16,211 bases of DNA from Pontiellaceae bacterium (GCA_025457785.1 JALOTS010000011.1:1-16211), one strand, 5' to 3'. Counted from the stretch's first letter, positions 5,597 to 15,035 are shown. Notes: a model not told the origin generated them from the letters alone. Numbers and translations: made by a program.

Positions 5597-8500
5597 TCAA
5601 TCCTCACTCCGGATTTTTCTGATGAGGCGGAAGGAGAGGAGAATGATGCCGGCGGAAATCAAGACTATGACGACCTGGGCGGCGCAGTTTCCGCGCGCCT
5701 TGGTCGAACGGAATCCGACCTGCATCTCGGTGTCGGGCTGGAGCTGCAGGGTACGTTCAAATTCAATCTGAACGCCCTGTTTGGCCATCGCCACCCGGAT
5801 GGGATGGACCTCAACCGAGGCCGCCTGCTGCTGGTCGAGCATTTTTTCAGCCAGACTGCTTAGCGCGCTGCTTTCCTTTTCGCCGAGCTGCGCTTCGATT
5901 TTTTTCACATCGGTTTCAGACCACTGTTCGTTGACCGGAGCCGCCGTTTCTTCATCGACCTGATTGAGCGACTGCTTCAACTGGCTGCGCCGGTTGACCA
6001 ATCCGACAACGCCCTGCTGCCGGACGAGGTTGCGGAACTGCACGCGGGCATCTTCATTCAGCGCCTGCTGTCCCTGCGAATAGGAAATAGCCTTCTGAAA
6101 TGCTTTGCGGGCTCCGCGCTGGTCGCCGCTCTGCATGAATTCATTCCCCATCACGATGTTCTGTTTGGCGCTGTCGCCGAACCGCTGGGTGTTGTCCGCG
6201 TTGTAGCTGTCGTATTGTTCTTTGTTAAAACTGCCGGAGAACGAAGACCAGTTTCCGGACAACCGGCGATACTGCATCGTCCCGCCGAAACGGGAATAGC
6301 GGTATCCATCCGGCGCGTATAAAGTCCAGAGCACATCGGTCAGCGGAAGCTTAAACTGCGGGCCGGAAAAAGAATGTTTATTTCCGAAGAGAGATTTTTG
6401 TCCGGCCTGGGCATACATGACCTCGACAGCGGCGGACAGGTCGGCGCCGGGCTCGATGGGAATCATGTACAAGCCCTCTTCGACCAGCGGACGAACTGCC
6501 GTTTCATTCACGAAGACCGACCAGATTTCAGCGTTCTCCGGAAGTTTCATTTCGAGGAACCGCAGGGAGCCCGGTTCGAGTTGCAGAATCAGATTGTTCA
6601 GCGACTGATCGTCGCGGGTGATCACTGAATCCAGCCGGACCGATTTAACCTTCGCGGGAAGCACCTCGGCGGCACCGTGGCGCACCACATTCAGTTTCAG
6701 ATTAAAATCGCTTTCTGTGGCGCGGTAGCACAGCACCGCATCCGAAAGATCACCGGCTCCGAAGCGGCGCGGAATACCGCGGGCATCTTCGGTCCGCAGA
6801 AACTCAGAAACCTCGGCCGGTTTCACTTGAAGCCGTCCGCTGGAGAACAGGGTGACGTAGCCTTTCTGGCTTTCAGTGCCGAGCGTTTTCAAGGGTTGGA
6901 TAATCAGGTCGGATTTATCGTGCGCAAAGGGCATTTGATAGACCACTTCCATTCCGTACCGGTTTTCCACTTTTCCGTGCAGCTCCACTTCCCAGATGCC
7001 CTGCTCTTCATCCATTTTCCGAACTCTGGAAATATTGCGTCCTGAAACCACCAGAGCAATTTCCGGACGGGGCGGCTGCAAGCGGAAAATTTTCACGCCC
7101 GCGTGTTCGATATCATATTGGACATAGCACCGGACTTTAAGCAGGCCTTCCGACAGCGATGCCCGCTGCAAAACCTCCGCTTTGATTTTCGGCTCCATCA
7201 CTTCCGACTGAAGCCGGATCGTCCAATCCGGGCGGAGCAGGTTATAGGCGAGACTGCCCTCCTGCCGGACACCCAGCTCACGGGGGCTGATCTCGCTGAC
7301 GCCGTCGCGCACAACGGGAGTCACGCGGATGCCGCGCTCGGCGGTAATCGCCAGCGTTCCGGTGTGTTTCAGCACGCCATCCATCTGAATGCGCGGCACG
7401 TTGAACTCGGCCTCAAGATCGCGTCCGGAGCGGCTGAGCACCAGATTCAGCGGAATCGTCCCCGTCACCTGTTTAGTAAAATTGACGACCAGTTCGCGGG
7501 TTCCGGCGCTCACTTCATCCCAATGGCTGACCGCATCGCCGCTGAGCGAATCGACATCGAACCCGTCCGGAATGCGGACGCGCAAAGCAAAAACGCCGGA
7601 CTTGCTGACGGTTACATTCAACCGGCTGGAAAGCCGTATCTGTTCCGTGGCAACATCCAGGCCGGTCTCTTCCAGAAGCCGCAGCTCAGGAAGAACCTGA
7701 TCGGCGGTCACATTGGCTGAAAACGGCAGGCTGTTGTAGCGGTAAGCGCGCTTCATGGAGGTTTCGCCCGATCCGGCCAGCAGCCGGGCGGCATCGTCGA
7801 TATTGATCCCGCTGAGATTTTCGACCGATGCGACATCCATCTGAACGGCATCCGGAGACGCAAAGGCCACGATGCCGCGCTGCATCACCGCATTCCGGAC
7901 CGCAAGGCCTTTTATAACCGACCGGTAGGGCAGTTTTTCCTGAGAAATCTGCGCCTTGATCTGCATCTGATAGGACTCGCTGGCGGGCGCGGAAAGCACA
8001 ACATCCAGCAGGCCGGATTCCGGATCATACCGCCAGGTGCCGAGATTTTTACCATACACTTCGGTAATGCTCATCCCTGCCGGCACATCAAATTGAAGGT
8101 TTTGAAGTTCGCCCTGCGCGATGCTGAACAGCACCTGATGCTGGAGGCCGACCATGCCCGGACGGAAATCCGCCAGTGTGTTCACATCGCAGAAAAAGCG
8201 CGACTGCTCGCGGTCGGTTTTACGTTCCTCGGGCTTCCACTGCAACCGGCAGAGGCGGAATGCCGGATTGAAGAGAATTTCGGCATCCGTTCCCTCCTGC
8301 CGGATACGGATGGCCTGCGGAGACCGGGCATTCCAGCCTGCCGCCGGAAGTTTCACGGCAACCCGGTTTTGCAGGGCATCCGGAATCCATAAATTCGCCG
8401 ACCATTCGCCTTGAACGTACTGCGCAACGGCCAGGTAATCGACCGAAACGGTATAGTCTCCGTCCCGTTCGACGCGCAAAACCGTTCCGTCCTGATCTGC

Positions 8501-11500
8501 CGTAACCTTTAAATTCCGCGAGGACAAATCATAGTTCGCCAGAATTAAGCCCGGCCCCGAAAGCTGAAGTTCGCCGCCTTTTTCCGCCGTCAGCGTCAGT
8601 TCCATATGCACGCTGACATTCACCTGCGGCTCAGTTTCAAAATGAGGCACCGTCACCTGCAACTCGACGCTCTTCGCCTGAAGGGAAGCCGTCTGCTCCG
8701 GAGGCGGCATAACCGTCTGCTGATCGTTGGAAGAAAGCACGGACGCATATCCGGCTGCGGCAATCATGGCCGCCGCGATCATCCCCGTCAGTTTTACCCG
8801 AACAAAGCCTTCGCTTCCGCCGACAGGTTCCACACTCCGGAAAAGCAATTCGTCTCTCGCCTTCTGAAGTTTGCGCTGCGCGTTTCCTTTGCGCCGTCCC
8901 GCCATAAAACAGACGACGAAAATCAGCAGATGCGGCAGAAGCAGAGTCAGCCAGGCCAGATACGGAACAAAGGAATAAATTCCGGCGAGCGCCGCCAGAA
9001 AGACGACCAGATATTTCCGGTTCCCGGACACCAGCATCCAGACCACGGGAATCAGTCCGGCCAGCAGAAACGCCAGATTTTTAATCATTCCAAACCCGGC
9101 ATTCACCAGCGTCAACTGAACGAACTGTCCGTCATCGGAACCCGACACCGCCTTGCTGAACGCCCATTCTGCGGGCGTATAACCGCAAGACCCCGCCAGC
9201 AGAAACGCGGAACCAACGAGCAGCCCCGTAAACAAAAGGGATGCCGCCAGCAGAAAAAATCCGACACAGAACCGTCCAAAAGAAAACGAGTCCCCGCTCC
9301 CTGCGCTTTTACCGACGGAATACAATCCGAGACTGACCGTCCCGAAAACACAAAACCAAAAAAGAAAAGAAAACAGACCGATCTGTGAAACCAGCTCGCC
9401 CCAGCCGGCCCGACGGTTTAAAAGCGCTTCGGGAAGCTCCATATTTCCCTTGGCGGACAGAAGTTGTTTTCCGTCCGGCAGCGTAAACGCCCAGCGGGCA
9501 AACACGGACTGCGTATCCACCTTCGGCGACTGAAATTTCATGCGGGCAAACAGCCCCGGTTTCTTCAGTTTTTCGGCGTAGGTGACTTCTATCTTCAGCG
9601 GCGCGTTGGGGTCGCGGCGGCGTTCCACCGGAACCAGAATCCAGCCGTCGCCCTGTTCCAAAACCTGAATTTTGCTTTCGTCCACCTTGACCGACCACAG
9701 CGAGGCGCCGTCCGGAAGCCGTACCGGCAGGTATTGCCGGTCGGTATTCTTCACATGATACAGCGCGACTGTCACCGCTTCGCCCTCTTTGCTGAGCGTC
9801 GTATTCAGCGTGATATGATCTGCCACCTGCGTCAGCAGCGGCTGCGTGGAAAAGCGTTTGATTTTCAACCGGGCGTCGTGGGTTGCGGCAACATATTTAT
9901 AAGCGTGCATCACTGAATCGTTAATCAGCAGGGCATACTCCTCGGGAAGCTCCTCCACATCAATCGGGAGAATTGCCGGAGACGCGCTGATCTCCTCCGC
10001 CAGCGACAGATTGGCCGAGCCGGCCAGCGCGATATAGCCGGTTTCGTTTTCGACATCCAGGGTTTGGATGCCGCCGACCGACAGCTCTTCACCCTGATAT
10101 TGCGCCGGGTGATCATACGTCACCAGCAGCGTGTAATCGCCGATCACCTTCTGCTGAAGATACACGGTCCAGCGCCCGCCGTTCTGCGTCCAGTTGCGGA
10201 TATCGCGCCCGTGAATTTCCACGTTGCGATAAAAGGCGGGAATGCTGAGATCAAAACTGCGCACCGGCGCACTGGCGATGTTGTAGGTGATCAGACTGCT
10301 GCCGAACACGCCGCTTTCGCCCAGCGAAATCAGTTGAAACGACTCGGCATGAATCGAGGACAGCTCCTGATGAACGCTCACCTTCCCGGTCCAGTCCGGA
10401 CGTTTAAACCGGAACGCCTGCCGCGCATCCGCGATCTTGACCGGCAGCGACCCGGTATTCACTTCCCGCAACCCGTTCAACTCCACGCCTTCGACCCGCG
10501 TTCCGGTTTCGCCGCGCAGCACGATAAATCCGCGCTCGGACTTCGCACCCGTCACCTGAAACAGCGGCATCTCAAAACCGGAGGCATCGTCCGGCAGTGT
10601 TTTTTCGAGCCGCACCTGAATCAGTGAGCGGCTGTCCACTTCCTTTTTGAAATAAACTTTGATCCGGCGGGACCCGTCGCGGTCGCGCACATCGTAGTCG
10701 GCCACATTCTGCCCGCCGACTCCGGTCACCGTCCAATCCCTGGAAATATCCAGCTCCAGATCGCGGGCCGGCGCGTCGCGCACTTCGAGATCAACCGATG
10801 CCTCCAGCGACGCATCGTTTTCGCTCAGCACCAGCACCAGTTGATCCTGCGCGTGCAGCGACGTTACGATATTGTCCGCCGACAGCTTCATGCTGAACGG
10901 CATATTCGCAAACATATAGGCATACAATCCGCGCTTCGGCAGTGTCAGCCCGACCCGTTTCACCGCATCCGGCTCAATCTGCGTCACTCCGCCCAGTTCA
11001 TTGACCAGCAGTTTGATCGTACTGTCCGTTCCGACCAGCGCCACGCCGTTGGCGCGAATCACGCCTTGCGGCTCGATGACCGGAAAATCGAACGCACAGG
11101 GAAATTCCGCCAGCGGCAGTTCCGCCTGAACCGTCAGAATATAGCTCTTTTCATAGGGGCGGCTCAGCTCGACAAACAATTTCCGCGCTCCCTCCTGCTC
11201 GCGAACATCCCACGACAGCAAATCCGCGCCCGTCACCTGAATCACATTCAGCCCGGCGGGCAGCTTCATCGACAACTCCTTCATGCGCCCCTGAGGAATC
11301 GTATAGGTATATTGTCCTTGAAGCTGCAGCGCGCCGACCTTGGCCGACCCGATTAAAACGCTGTCGCACGAGGCCACCAGATCGCCCGAAAGTTTTTCCA
11401 GCTCGGGCCGCCAATCAATATGGATTTCGCCCGACGGCGGCAGATAAGTTCTGACACGCTGATCCGCCAGTTTTTCCGTGCGGGGAGCATCCGCCACGTT

Positions 11501-11899
11501 GACCTCATACCCCTCTTTTTCCGGCTGCAGCGTAATCTCGCGAATCGCGGCACCGGGCACGCTGAAGGCCGCGCTGCGCAACTGCCCGCTCACCGCCACC
11601 TGAGCTTCAAACTCAATGGAAACAGACTTTTTCCCGTTCCCGTCAAATTCGATGTAATACGCGCCGTCTTCTTTGACCAGTTCAGCTCCGCGAGGCAGTT
11701 TGGTTGCGACGGGAAGCACCGCGCCGCTCAGCACCATAACCCGCACCGGCGCCTGTTTCACCTGCACCTCGAAATCCATCTTCAGAGCCAGCTCGTCGGC
11801 GGAAATGCGCCCCGTCATCGTCACCTGCTTAATCAACGCCTCGGCATTTACAACGCCCGCCAGCAGACATCCCGCTAAAACCATTCCTATCCGTTTCAT
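5597..11899 (-). CDS. Giant duplicated beta-rich membrane protein of sigma/VWA operon
   Basis: 2,100 residues. Start chosen at ATG 11899, preceded by AGGAGG with a 6-nt spacer; upstream in-frame ATGs lie inside the previous gene. Residues 1-20 form a signal peptide (MKRIGMVLAGCLLAGVVNA). About residues 21-830 are beta-rich extracytoplasmic domains. About 834-1000 hold four or five transmembrane helices, with one more near 1032-1053. A second beta-rich region (about 1070-1860) repeats the first: RPDWT at 500 and 1556, LPxxAxxWSV with W735 and W1793, PAGxx at 214 and 1273. Residues about 1914-1960 look TPR-like (NIVMGNEFMQSGDQRGARKAF), followed by a charged helical stretch and a final helix (about 2077-2097) ending RLIRKIRSED. 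No enzyme motif or known family is recognised. The gene starts 11 nt after the VWA stop. A scaffold or sensor role at the envelope is inferred from the operon only. Confidence 0.85.
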   Translation of the reverse strand: MKRIGMVLAGCLLAGVVNAEALIKQVTMTGRISADELALKMDFEVQVKQAPVRVMVLSGAVLPVATKLPRGAELVKEDGAYYIEFDGNGKKSVSIEFEAQVAVSGQLRSAAFSVPGAAIREITLQPEKEGYEVNVADAPRTEKLADQRVRTYLPPSGEIHIDWRPELEKLSGDLVASCDSVLIGSAKVGALQLQGQYTYTIPQGRMKELSMKLPAGLNVIQVTGADLLSWDVREQEGARKLFVELSRPYEKSYILTVQAELPLAEFPCAFDFPVIEPQGVIRANGVALVGTDSTIKLLVNELGGVTQIEPDAVKRVGLTLPKRGLYAYMFANMPFSMKLSADNIVTSLHAQDQLVLVLSENDASLEASVDLEVRDAPARDLELDISRDWTVTGVGGQNVADYDVRDRDGSRRIKVYFKKEVDSRSLIQVRLEKTLPDDASGFEMPLFQVTGAKSERGFIVLRGETGTRVEGVELNGLREVNTGSLPVKIADARQAFRFKRPDWTGKVSVHQELSSIHAESFQLISLGESGVFGSSLITYNIASAPVRSFDLSIPAFYRNVEIHGRDIRNWTQNGGRWTVYLQQKVIGDYTLLVTYDHPAQYQGEELSVGGIQTLDVENETGYIALAGSANLSLAEEISASPAILPIDVEELPEEYALLINDSVMHAYKYVAATHDARLKIKRFSTQPLLTQVADHITLNTTLSKEGEAVTVALYHVKNTDRQYLPVRLPDGASLWSVKVDESKIQVLEQGDGWILVPVERRRDPNAPLKIEVTYAEKLKKPGLFARMKFQSPKVDTQSVFARWAFTLPDGKQLLSAKGNMELPEALLNRRAGWGELVSQIGLFSFLFWFCVFGTVSLGLYSVGKSAGSGDSFSFGRFCVGFFLLAASLLFTGLLVGSAFLLAGSCGYTPAEWAFSKAVSGSDDGQFVQLTLVNAGFGMIKNLAFLLAGLIPVVWMLVSGNRKYLVVFLAALAGIYSFVPYLAWLTLLLPHLLIFVVCFMAGRRKGNAQRKLQKARDELLFRSVEPVGGSEGFVRVKLTGMIAAAMIAAAGYASVLSSNDQQTVMPPPEQTASLQAKSVELQVTVPHFETEPQVNVSVHMELTLTAEKGGELQLSGPGLILANYDLSSRNLKVTADQDGTVLRVERDGDYTVSVDYLAVAQYVQGEWSANLWIPDALQNRVAVKLPAAGWNARSPQAIRIRQEGTDAEILFNPAFRLCRLQWKPEERKTDREQSRFFCDVNTLADFRPGMVGLQHQVLFSIAQGELQNLQFDVPAGMSITEVYGKNLGTWRYDPESGLLDVVLSAPASESYQMQIKAQISQEKLPYRSVIKGLAVRNAVMQRGIVAFASPDAVQMDVASVENLSGINIDDAARLLAGSGETSMKRAYRYNSLPFSANVTADQVLPELRLLEETGLDVATEQIRLSSRLNVTVSKSGVFALRVRIPDGFDVDSLSGDAVSHWDEVSAGTRELVVNFTKQVTGTIPLNLVLSRSGRDLEAEFNVPRIQMDGVLKHTGTLAITAERGIRVTPVVRDGVSEISPRELGVRQEGSLAYNLLRPDWTIRLQSEVMEPKIKAEVLQRASLSEGLLKVRCYVQYDIEHAGVKIFRLQPPRPEIALVVSGRNISRVRKMDEEQGIWEVELHGKVENRYGMEVVYQMPFAHDKSDLIIQPLKTLGTESQKGYVTLFSSGRLQVKPAEVSEFLRTEDARGIPRRFGAGDLSDAVLCYRATESDFNLKLNVVRHGAAEVLPAKVKSVRLDSVITRDDQSLNNLILQLEPGSLRFLEMKLPENAEIWSVFVNETAVRPLVEEGLYMIPIEPGADLSAAVEVMYAQAGQKSLFGNKHSFSGPQFKLPLTDVLWTLYAPDGYRYSRFGGTMQYRRLSGNWSSFSGSFNKEQYDSYNADNTQRFGDSAKQNIVMGNEFMQSGDQRGARKAFQKAISYSQGQQALNEDARVQFRNLVRQQGVVGLVNRRSQLKQSLNQVDEETAAPVNEQWSETDVKKIEAQLGEKESSALSSLAEKMLDQQQAASVEVHPIRVAMAKQGVQIEFERTLQLQPDTEMQVGFRSTKARGNCAAQVVIVLISAGIILLSFRLIRKIRSED

Positions 11900-11910
11900 A
11901 GTCAGCCTCC

Positions 11911-14220
11911 TCATCGTTCCAACCGATCCGCAATCCATATCAGCTTCAACAGCTCCTGCACCTGTGCATCAATATCCAAAACGTTCGCCACCGGCTGCAG
12001 GCGGCTGGAAATATCCTTCATCTCCGTGCCGTCCGCATACGGACTGCGGCGCAGCCGCTCGGCAAACTCCGCCGTACAGGCCGCCAACCGGAAGCGGATG
12101 TCCGCCGCCTCAAAACGCGGACTCCGCGCCGAATCCGTCACCCGGCTGCTGATTTCTTCGACCGTCCCGTTATCGGCGCGGCGGTAACGCACATACACCG
12201 TCGCAATCGGCTCCGTCGCGGGACCGTCCGGCCTCAGTTCCACATCATAGAGCGCAGTCACCGACTGCCCGGAGCCCACCTCGCCCGCGTCCACCGTATC
12301 ATCGCGGAACTGCTCTTTGGTGAGCTGGCGGTTTTCATAGCCGAGCTGGCGGTAGCGCATGACCCGCGCCGGATTGAACTCAATCTGAATCTTCACATCG
12401 CTGGCAATCACATGCAGGGTGGAAGCGAGCTGATCCACCAGCAGGTGGCGCGCTTCGTCCAGCGTATCAATGTAGGCATACATTCCGTCGCCGCGATTTG
12501 CCAGTTTCTCCAGCAGATCGTCGTCGTAGGTGCCCGCGCCGAAACCGAGCACGGAAAGATAAATTCCTTTTTTCCGCTGTTCGGAAACCTGCTCCAGAAT
12601 CGCCTCCGGATCCAGCTCGCCCAGATTGGCGACTCCGTCCGACAGAATCATAATGCGGTTCGAATCGCCGGCGCGGAAACCGCTGACCGCAACCTGATAG
12701 CCCAGCTCCAGCCCCTGATCGAACTGCGTCGGCCCGCCCGGCTGCAACGCCTCAATCGCTCCAAGCAACCTTGCTTTGTCGCTCACCGGCGTATGCTCGC
12801 AAACCAGCCGCGCTTCACCGCCGAACTGGACAATCGCCACCGCATCCTCCGGAGCGAGCTGATCCAGCAGCAGCGCCAGCGACTCCTTCACCAAACCCAG
12901 CCGCTCCGGCGTGCTCATCGAACCCGACGTATCAATCACCAGCGTCAGCACCGCCCCGCAATGATCGTCGCGCCCGATCCGCCGCCCCTTGATCCCGACC
13001 TTCAGCAAATCCATACCGGTTCGGAACGGCGACGGAGCCATCTCGCTGTGTACCGAAAACGTCTGCTTTCCGGCAGGCGGACGGTAATCATAATCGAAAC
13101 TATTGATGAACTCCTCCGTACGGACCAGCTCCGGCTCGGGCAGTCCGTTTGCCAGCAACTGCTGCCGCGCCAGCCCGTAGGATGCGGTATCCACATCAAT
13201 GGAAAAGGTGGAGAATGCGTTTTCTTCCGCCATCACATAGGGATTAAACACCGCCGGTTTCAACGCCTGCCGTTTAACCTCACGATCCGCATCCTTTTCC
13301 TCAAACTTTTTATAACAATCTCCCCGTCTTTGGGAATATCCTTCTCTCTCCCTGCGCAGTGAGGAATCCTCCGGCGTAGAAGCGGCGACCTCCAACTTGG
13401 CAATCGGCTCGTTCGCTTTCTGAGCAACGACCGGTGCAGGTGCCGCAGCGGCAACCAGATCCGCTGTCAAAAGAGACTTCTCTGCATTTTTCTTTTCATC
13501 TAACCTGCCGCTGTCACTAAGTTCTGTAGTCGGTGCAAATCCCTCCTCAATACCCCCGCTTAACCCTTTATCAAACCCGGCGCCAAACCCGGTTTCTCCG
13601 TTTCCCGACACTTCCGGCAGCTGAAAATTTACAGAAGCCGGTTCCGATTTTGAAACTATTCTTGTGCTTTCCGATGGCTTTTTCGGCTTTTCCTCCACTA
13701 TTTCCCGTAACGCTGTCATTTCGTACTCAACAAGCCCGGATGCCACGTCGGTTGCAGTTCGAAGATTCGCGCTCACTCGGTCAGACTTGAATTTCACTGC
13801 CGGTTTCTTTAACGGTATCGTTTTCGTATTGCAAGGGGAAGGCAGCATAAAGCACATTCGGGAAGGTTTTCCCATCCCACCTTTCACAGGAACCATGATG
13901 GAAGCAGCAAACACCATGAAACAAACAAAAATCCCAGCGACTAATGCACCTTTAAGCTGTGCGCTATTCCAAACCTTGGAAAAAACACTCGGTTCAGGAT
14001 AATCAGAGGCCCGCCGGTTCCACAGAACCACCCGTTCCGGTGCGGGGGCGGCAGCGAGGGCGTTGCCCAGCAGTGAAAGTGTTGCGCGGCAGCTTTCCAG
14101 TTCAGCGCGGCAGCTTTCGCAGTTCGCGAGGTGCATTTCCACTGTTTGGAAATCCGATGCGTTCAATTCGCCGTGCAGATAGGCGACCAGTTTTTTCTCG
14201 ATGGATCGGCAGTTTTTCAT
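11911..14220 (-). CDS. Anti-sigma zinc finger fused to YfbK-type VWA protein
   Basis: 769 residues from ATG 14220, which overlaps the sigma stop as ATGA and has GGGGGTGAT upstream; the longer frame to 14271 lies inside the sigma gene. Residues 1-50 are a zf-HC2-type anti-sigma domain with H30-x3-C34-x2-C37 (HLANCESC) plus C4. A transmembrane helix (LKGALVAGIFVCFMVFAASIMV) spans about 87-108, then a low-complexity linker to about 320. The outer part begins FNPYVMAEENAFSTFSIDVDTASY (about 325), the N-terminal signature of YfbK-like proteins. A VWA domain follows with a complete MIDAS: DTSGSMS near residue 428, Thr in GGPTQFD and Asp in ILSDGVANLG. The C-terminal part (about 600-769) matches the DUF3520 style of YfbK. 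Predicted to hold the upstream sigma factor in the cytoplasm and to bind a partner, plausibly the giant protein, outside. Confidence 0.9.
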   Translation of the reverse strand: MKNCRSIEKKLVAYLHGELNASDFQTVEMHLANCESCRAELESCRATLSLLGNALAAAPAPERVVLWNRRASDYPEPSVFSKVWNSAQLKGALVAGIFVCFMVFAASIMVPVKGGMGKPSRMCFMLPSPCNTKTIPLKKPAVKFKSDRVSANLRTATDVASGLVEYEMTALREIVEEKPKKPSESTRIVSKSEPASVNFQLPEVSGNGETGFGAGFDKGLSGGIEEGFAPTTELSDSGRLDEKKNAEKSLLTADLVAAAAPAPVVAQKANEPIAKLEVAASTPEDSSLRREREGYSQRRGDCYKKFEEKDADREVKRQALKPAVFNPYVMAEENAFSTFSIDVDTASYGLARQQLLANGLPEPELVRTEEFINSFDYDYRPPAGKQTFSVHSEMAPSPFRTGMDLLKVGIKGRRIGRDDHCGAVLTLVIDTSGSMSTPERLGLVKESLALLLDQLAPEDAVAIVQFGGEARLVCEHTPVSDKARLLGAIEALQPGGPTQFDQGLELGYQVAVSGFRAGDSNRIMILSDGVANLGELDPEAILEQVSEQRKKGIYLSVLGFGAGTYDDDLLEKLANRGDGMYAYIDTLDEARHLLVDQLASTLHVIASDVKIQIEFNPARVMRYRQLGYENRQLTKEQFRDDTVDAGEVGSGQSVTALYDVELRPDGPATEPIATVYVRYRRADNGTVEEISSRVTDSARSPRFEAADIRFRLAACTAEFAERLRRSPYADGTEMKDISSRLQPVANVLDIDAQVQELLKLIWIADRLER

Positions 14221-14765
14221 GATATCACCCCCGCCTGGCGCAAGCTTCGGCTGAGCTTTTTGGTTGCGCAATGAATCAGAGTTCCGACATAGCCTTCGGA
14301 ACGGTTGAGCACAGCGGCAATCTCTTTATAGGACATCTCTTCCTGAAGCCGCAGCACAAGAACTTCGCGCTCTTTCGGCTTCAGAACATTTAAATGATGA
14401 AGAACCAGCGCCTGCTGTCTGTCCGGTTCACTCCCCTGCTCCGGGTCAAAAACATACGAATCCATCTCAACCGACTGACGCTGATGCAGTAAACGGCGGC
14501 GCGACTCCTTGCGAATACAATCGATCGCCGCGTTGTGGGTGGTTCGGAACAGCCAGGGTTTGAGTGGAACGCCGCGTTCCGCCACCTGTTCCCAGTTGGC
14601 GTGCAGGCGGATAAACGCCTCCTGAACAACGTCTTTCGCCAAATCCGCGTTGTTCAAAACGCGGGCGGCGTAGCGCAGCAGAACGGACTGATGCTGTTCC
14701 ATTACATCCTCCAGACTCAGATTGTCCGGCGCGGGTTCCCCCGCACCATCCCGGTGATTCATCAT
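14217..14765 (-). CDS. ECF-type RNA polymerase sigma factor
   Basis: 182 residues. AAGGGG (14778-14773) sits 7 nt before the first ATG (14765); a second ATG follows immediately. Region 2 is seen in residues about 22-90: HQSVLLRYAARVLNNADLAKDVVQEAFIRLHANW and then PWLFRTTHNAAIDCIRK, the -10 binding helices. A linker rich in polar residues leads to region 4 (about 125-175), LKPKEREVLVLRLQEEMSYKEIAAVLNRSEGYVGTLI, a helix-turn-helix for -35 recognition. The length and lack of region 3 fit the ECF class. The overlap with the zinc-finger anti-sigma gene indicates translational coupling, the usual arrangement for ECF/anti-sigma pairs. It may drive its own operon. Upstream, the A/T-rich block at 14828-14862 could help promoter activity, but no clear ECF-type -35/-10 pair was identified. 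Confidence 0.93.
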   Translation of the reverse strand: MMNHRDGAGEPAPDNLSLEDVMEQHQSVLLRYAARVLNNADLAKDVVQEAFIRLHANWEQVAERGVPLKPWLFRTTHNAAIDCIRKESRRRLLHQRQSVEMDSYVFDPEQGSEPDRQQALVLHHLNVLKPKEREVLVLRLQEEMSYKEIAAVLNRSEGYVGTLIHCATKKLSRSLRQAGVIS

Positions 14766-14981
14766 CTCAGGACCCCTTATTCGGTTAATCTTCCATGTCT
14801 AATACGCCTGCCGCATGCAGTACCTTTGCAAAAAATAAAAAAATATACAAAAAATAATTCCGTTATCCGGAAACAAAACTTCGCGTCCGTTGATTGCACA
14901 ACCCGACACGCCGCCTGCCTCCGGATATCTCGGCAGGAATTTCCCGGATTTCTTTTTCAGAGCCTGCAGAAAAGGAAAAAG

Positions 14982-15008
14982 GAAATTTGAAATACGAAAT
15001 TTGAAATA
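14982..15008 (+). repeat. 13-bp tandem direct repeat in the divergent promoter region
   Basis: GAAATTTGAAATA occurs at 14982-14994 and again at 14996-15008, one base apart (14-bp period). The second copy contains the TTGAAA used as a candidate -35 box for the downstream metal transporter gene. It could be a regulator site or a duplicated promoter element. Confidence 0.7.
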
Positions 15009-15028
15009 AAAACCTTAAGCGGTATAGT
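15001..15028 (+). promoter_or_regulatory. Candidate promoter for a leaderless transcript
   Basis: TTGAAA (15001-15006) and TATAGT (15023-15028) are spaced by 16 bp. The ATG at 15036 begins only 7 nt after the -10 box, so initiation would fall on or next to the start codon. No Shine-Dalgarno sequence is visible before that ATG, which fits leaderless translation. Confidence 0.5.
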
Positions 15029-15035
15029 GCCGCGC

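Noticed and set aside
8606..9388. 260-residue + strand frame opposite the giant gene
   Set aside because: Low-complexity K/R/Q/H/P composition and entirely antisense to transmembrane-coding sequence.
10841..11356. 171-residue + strand frame, with similar ones at 7103-7720, 10064-10627 and 11420-11878
   Set aside because: Same antisense artefact across the giant gene; no start signals and no recognisable motifs.
12412..13362. 316-residue + strand frame opposite the VWA gene
   Set aside because: Rich in R, H, Q and L with no fold-like pattern; it is the antisense of a well-supported gene with third-position GC bias and has no ribosome binding site.
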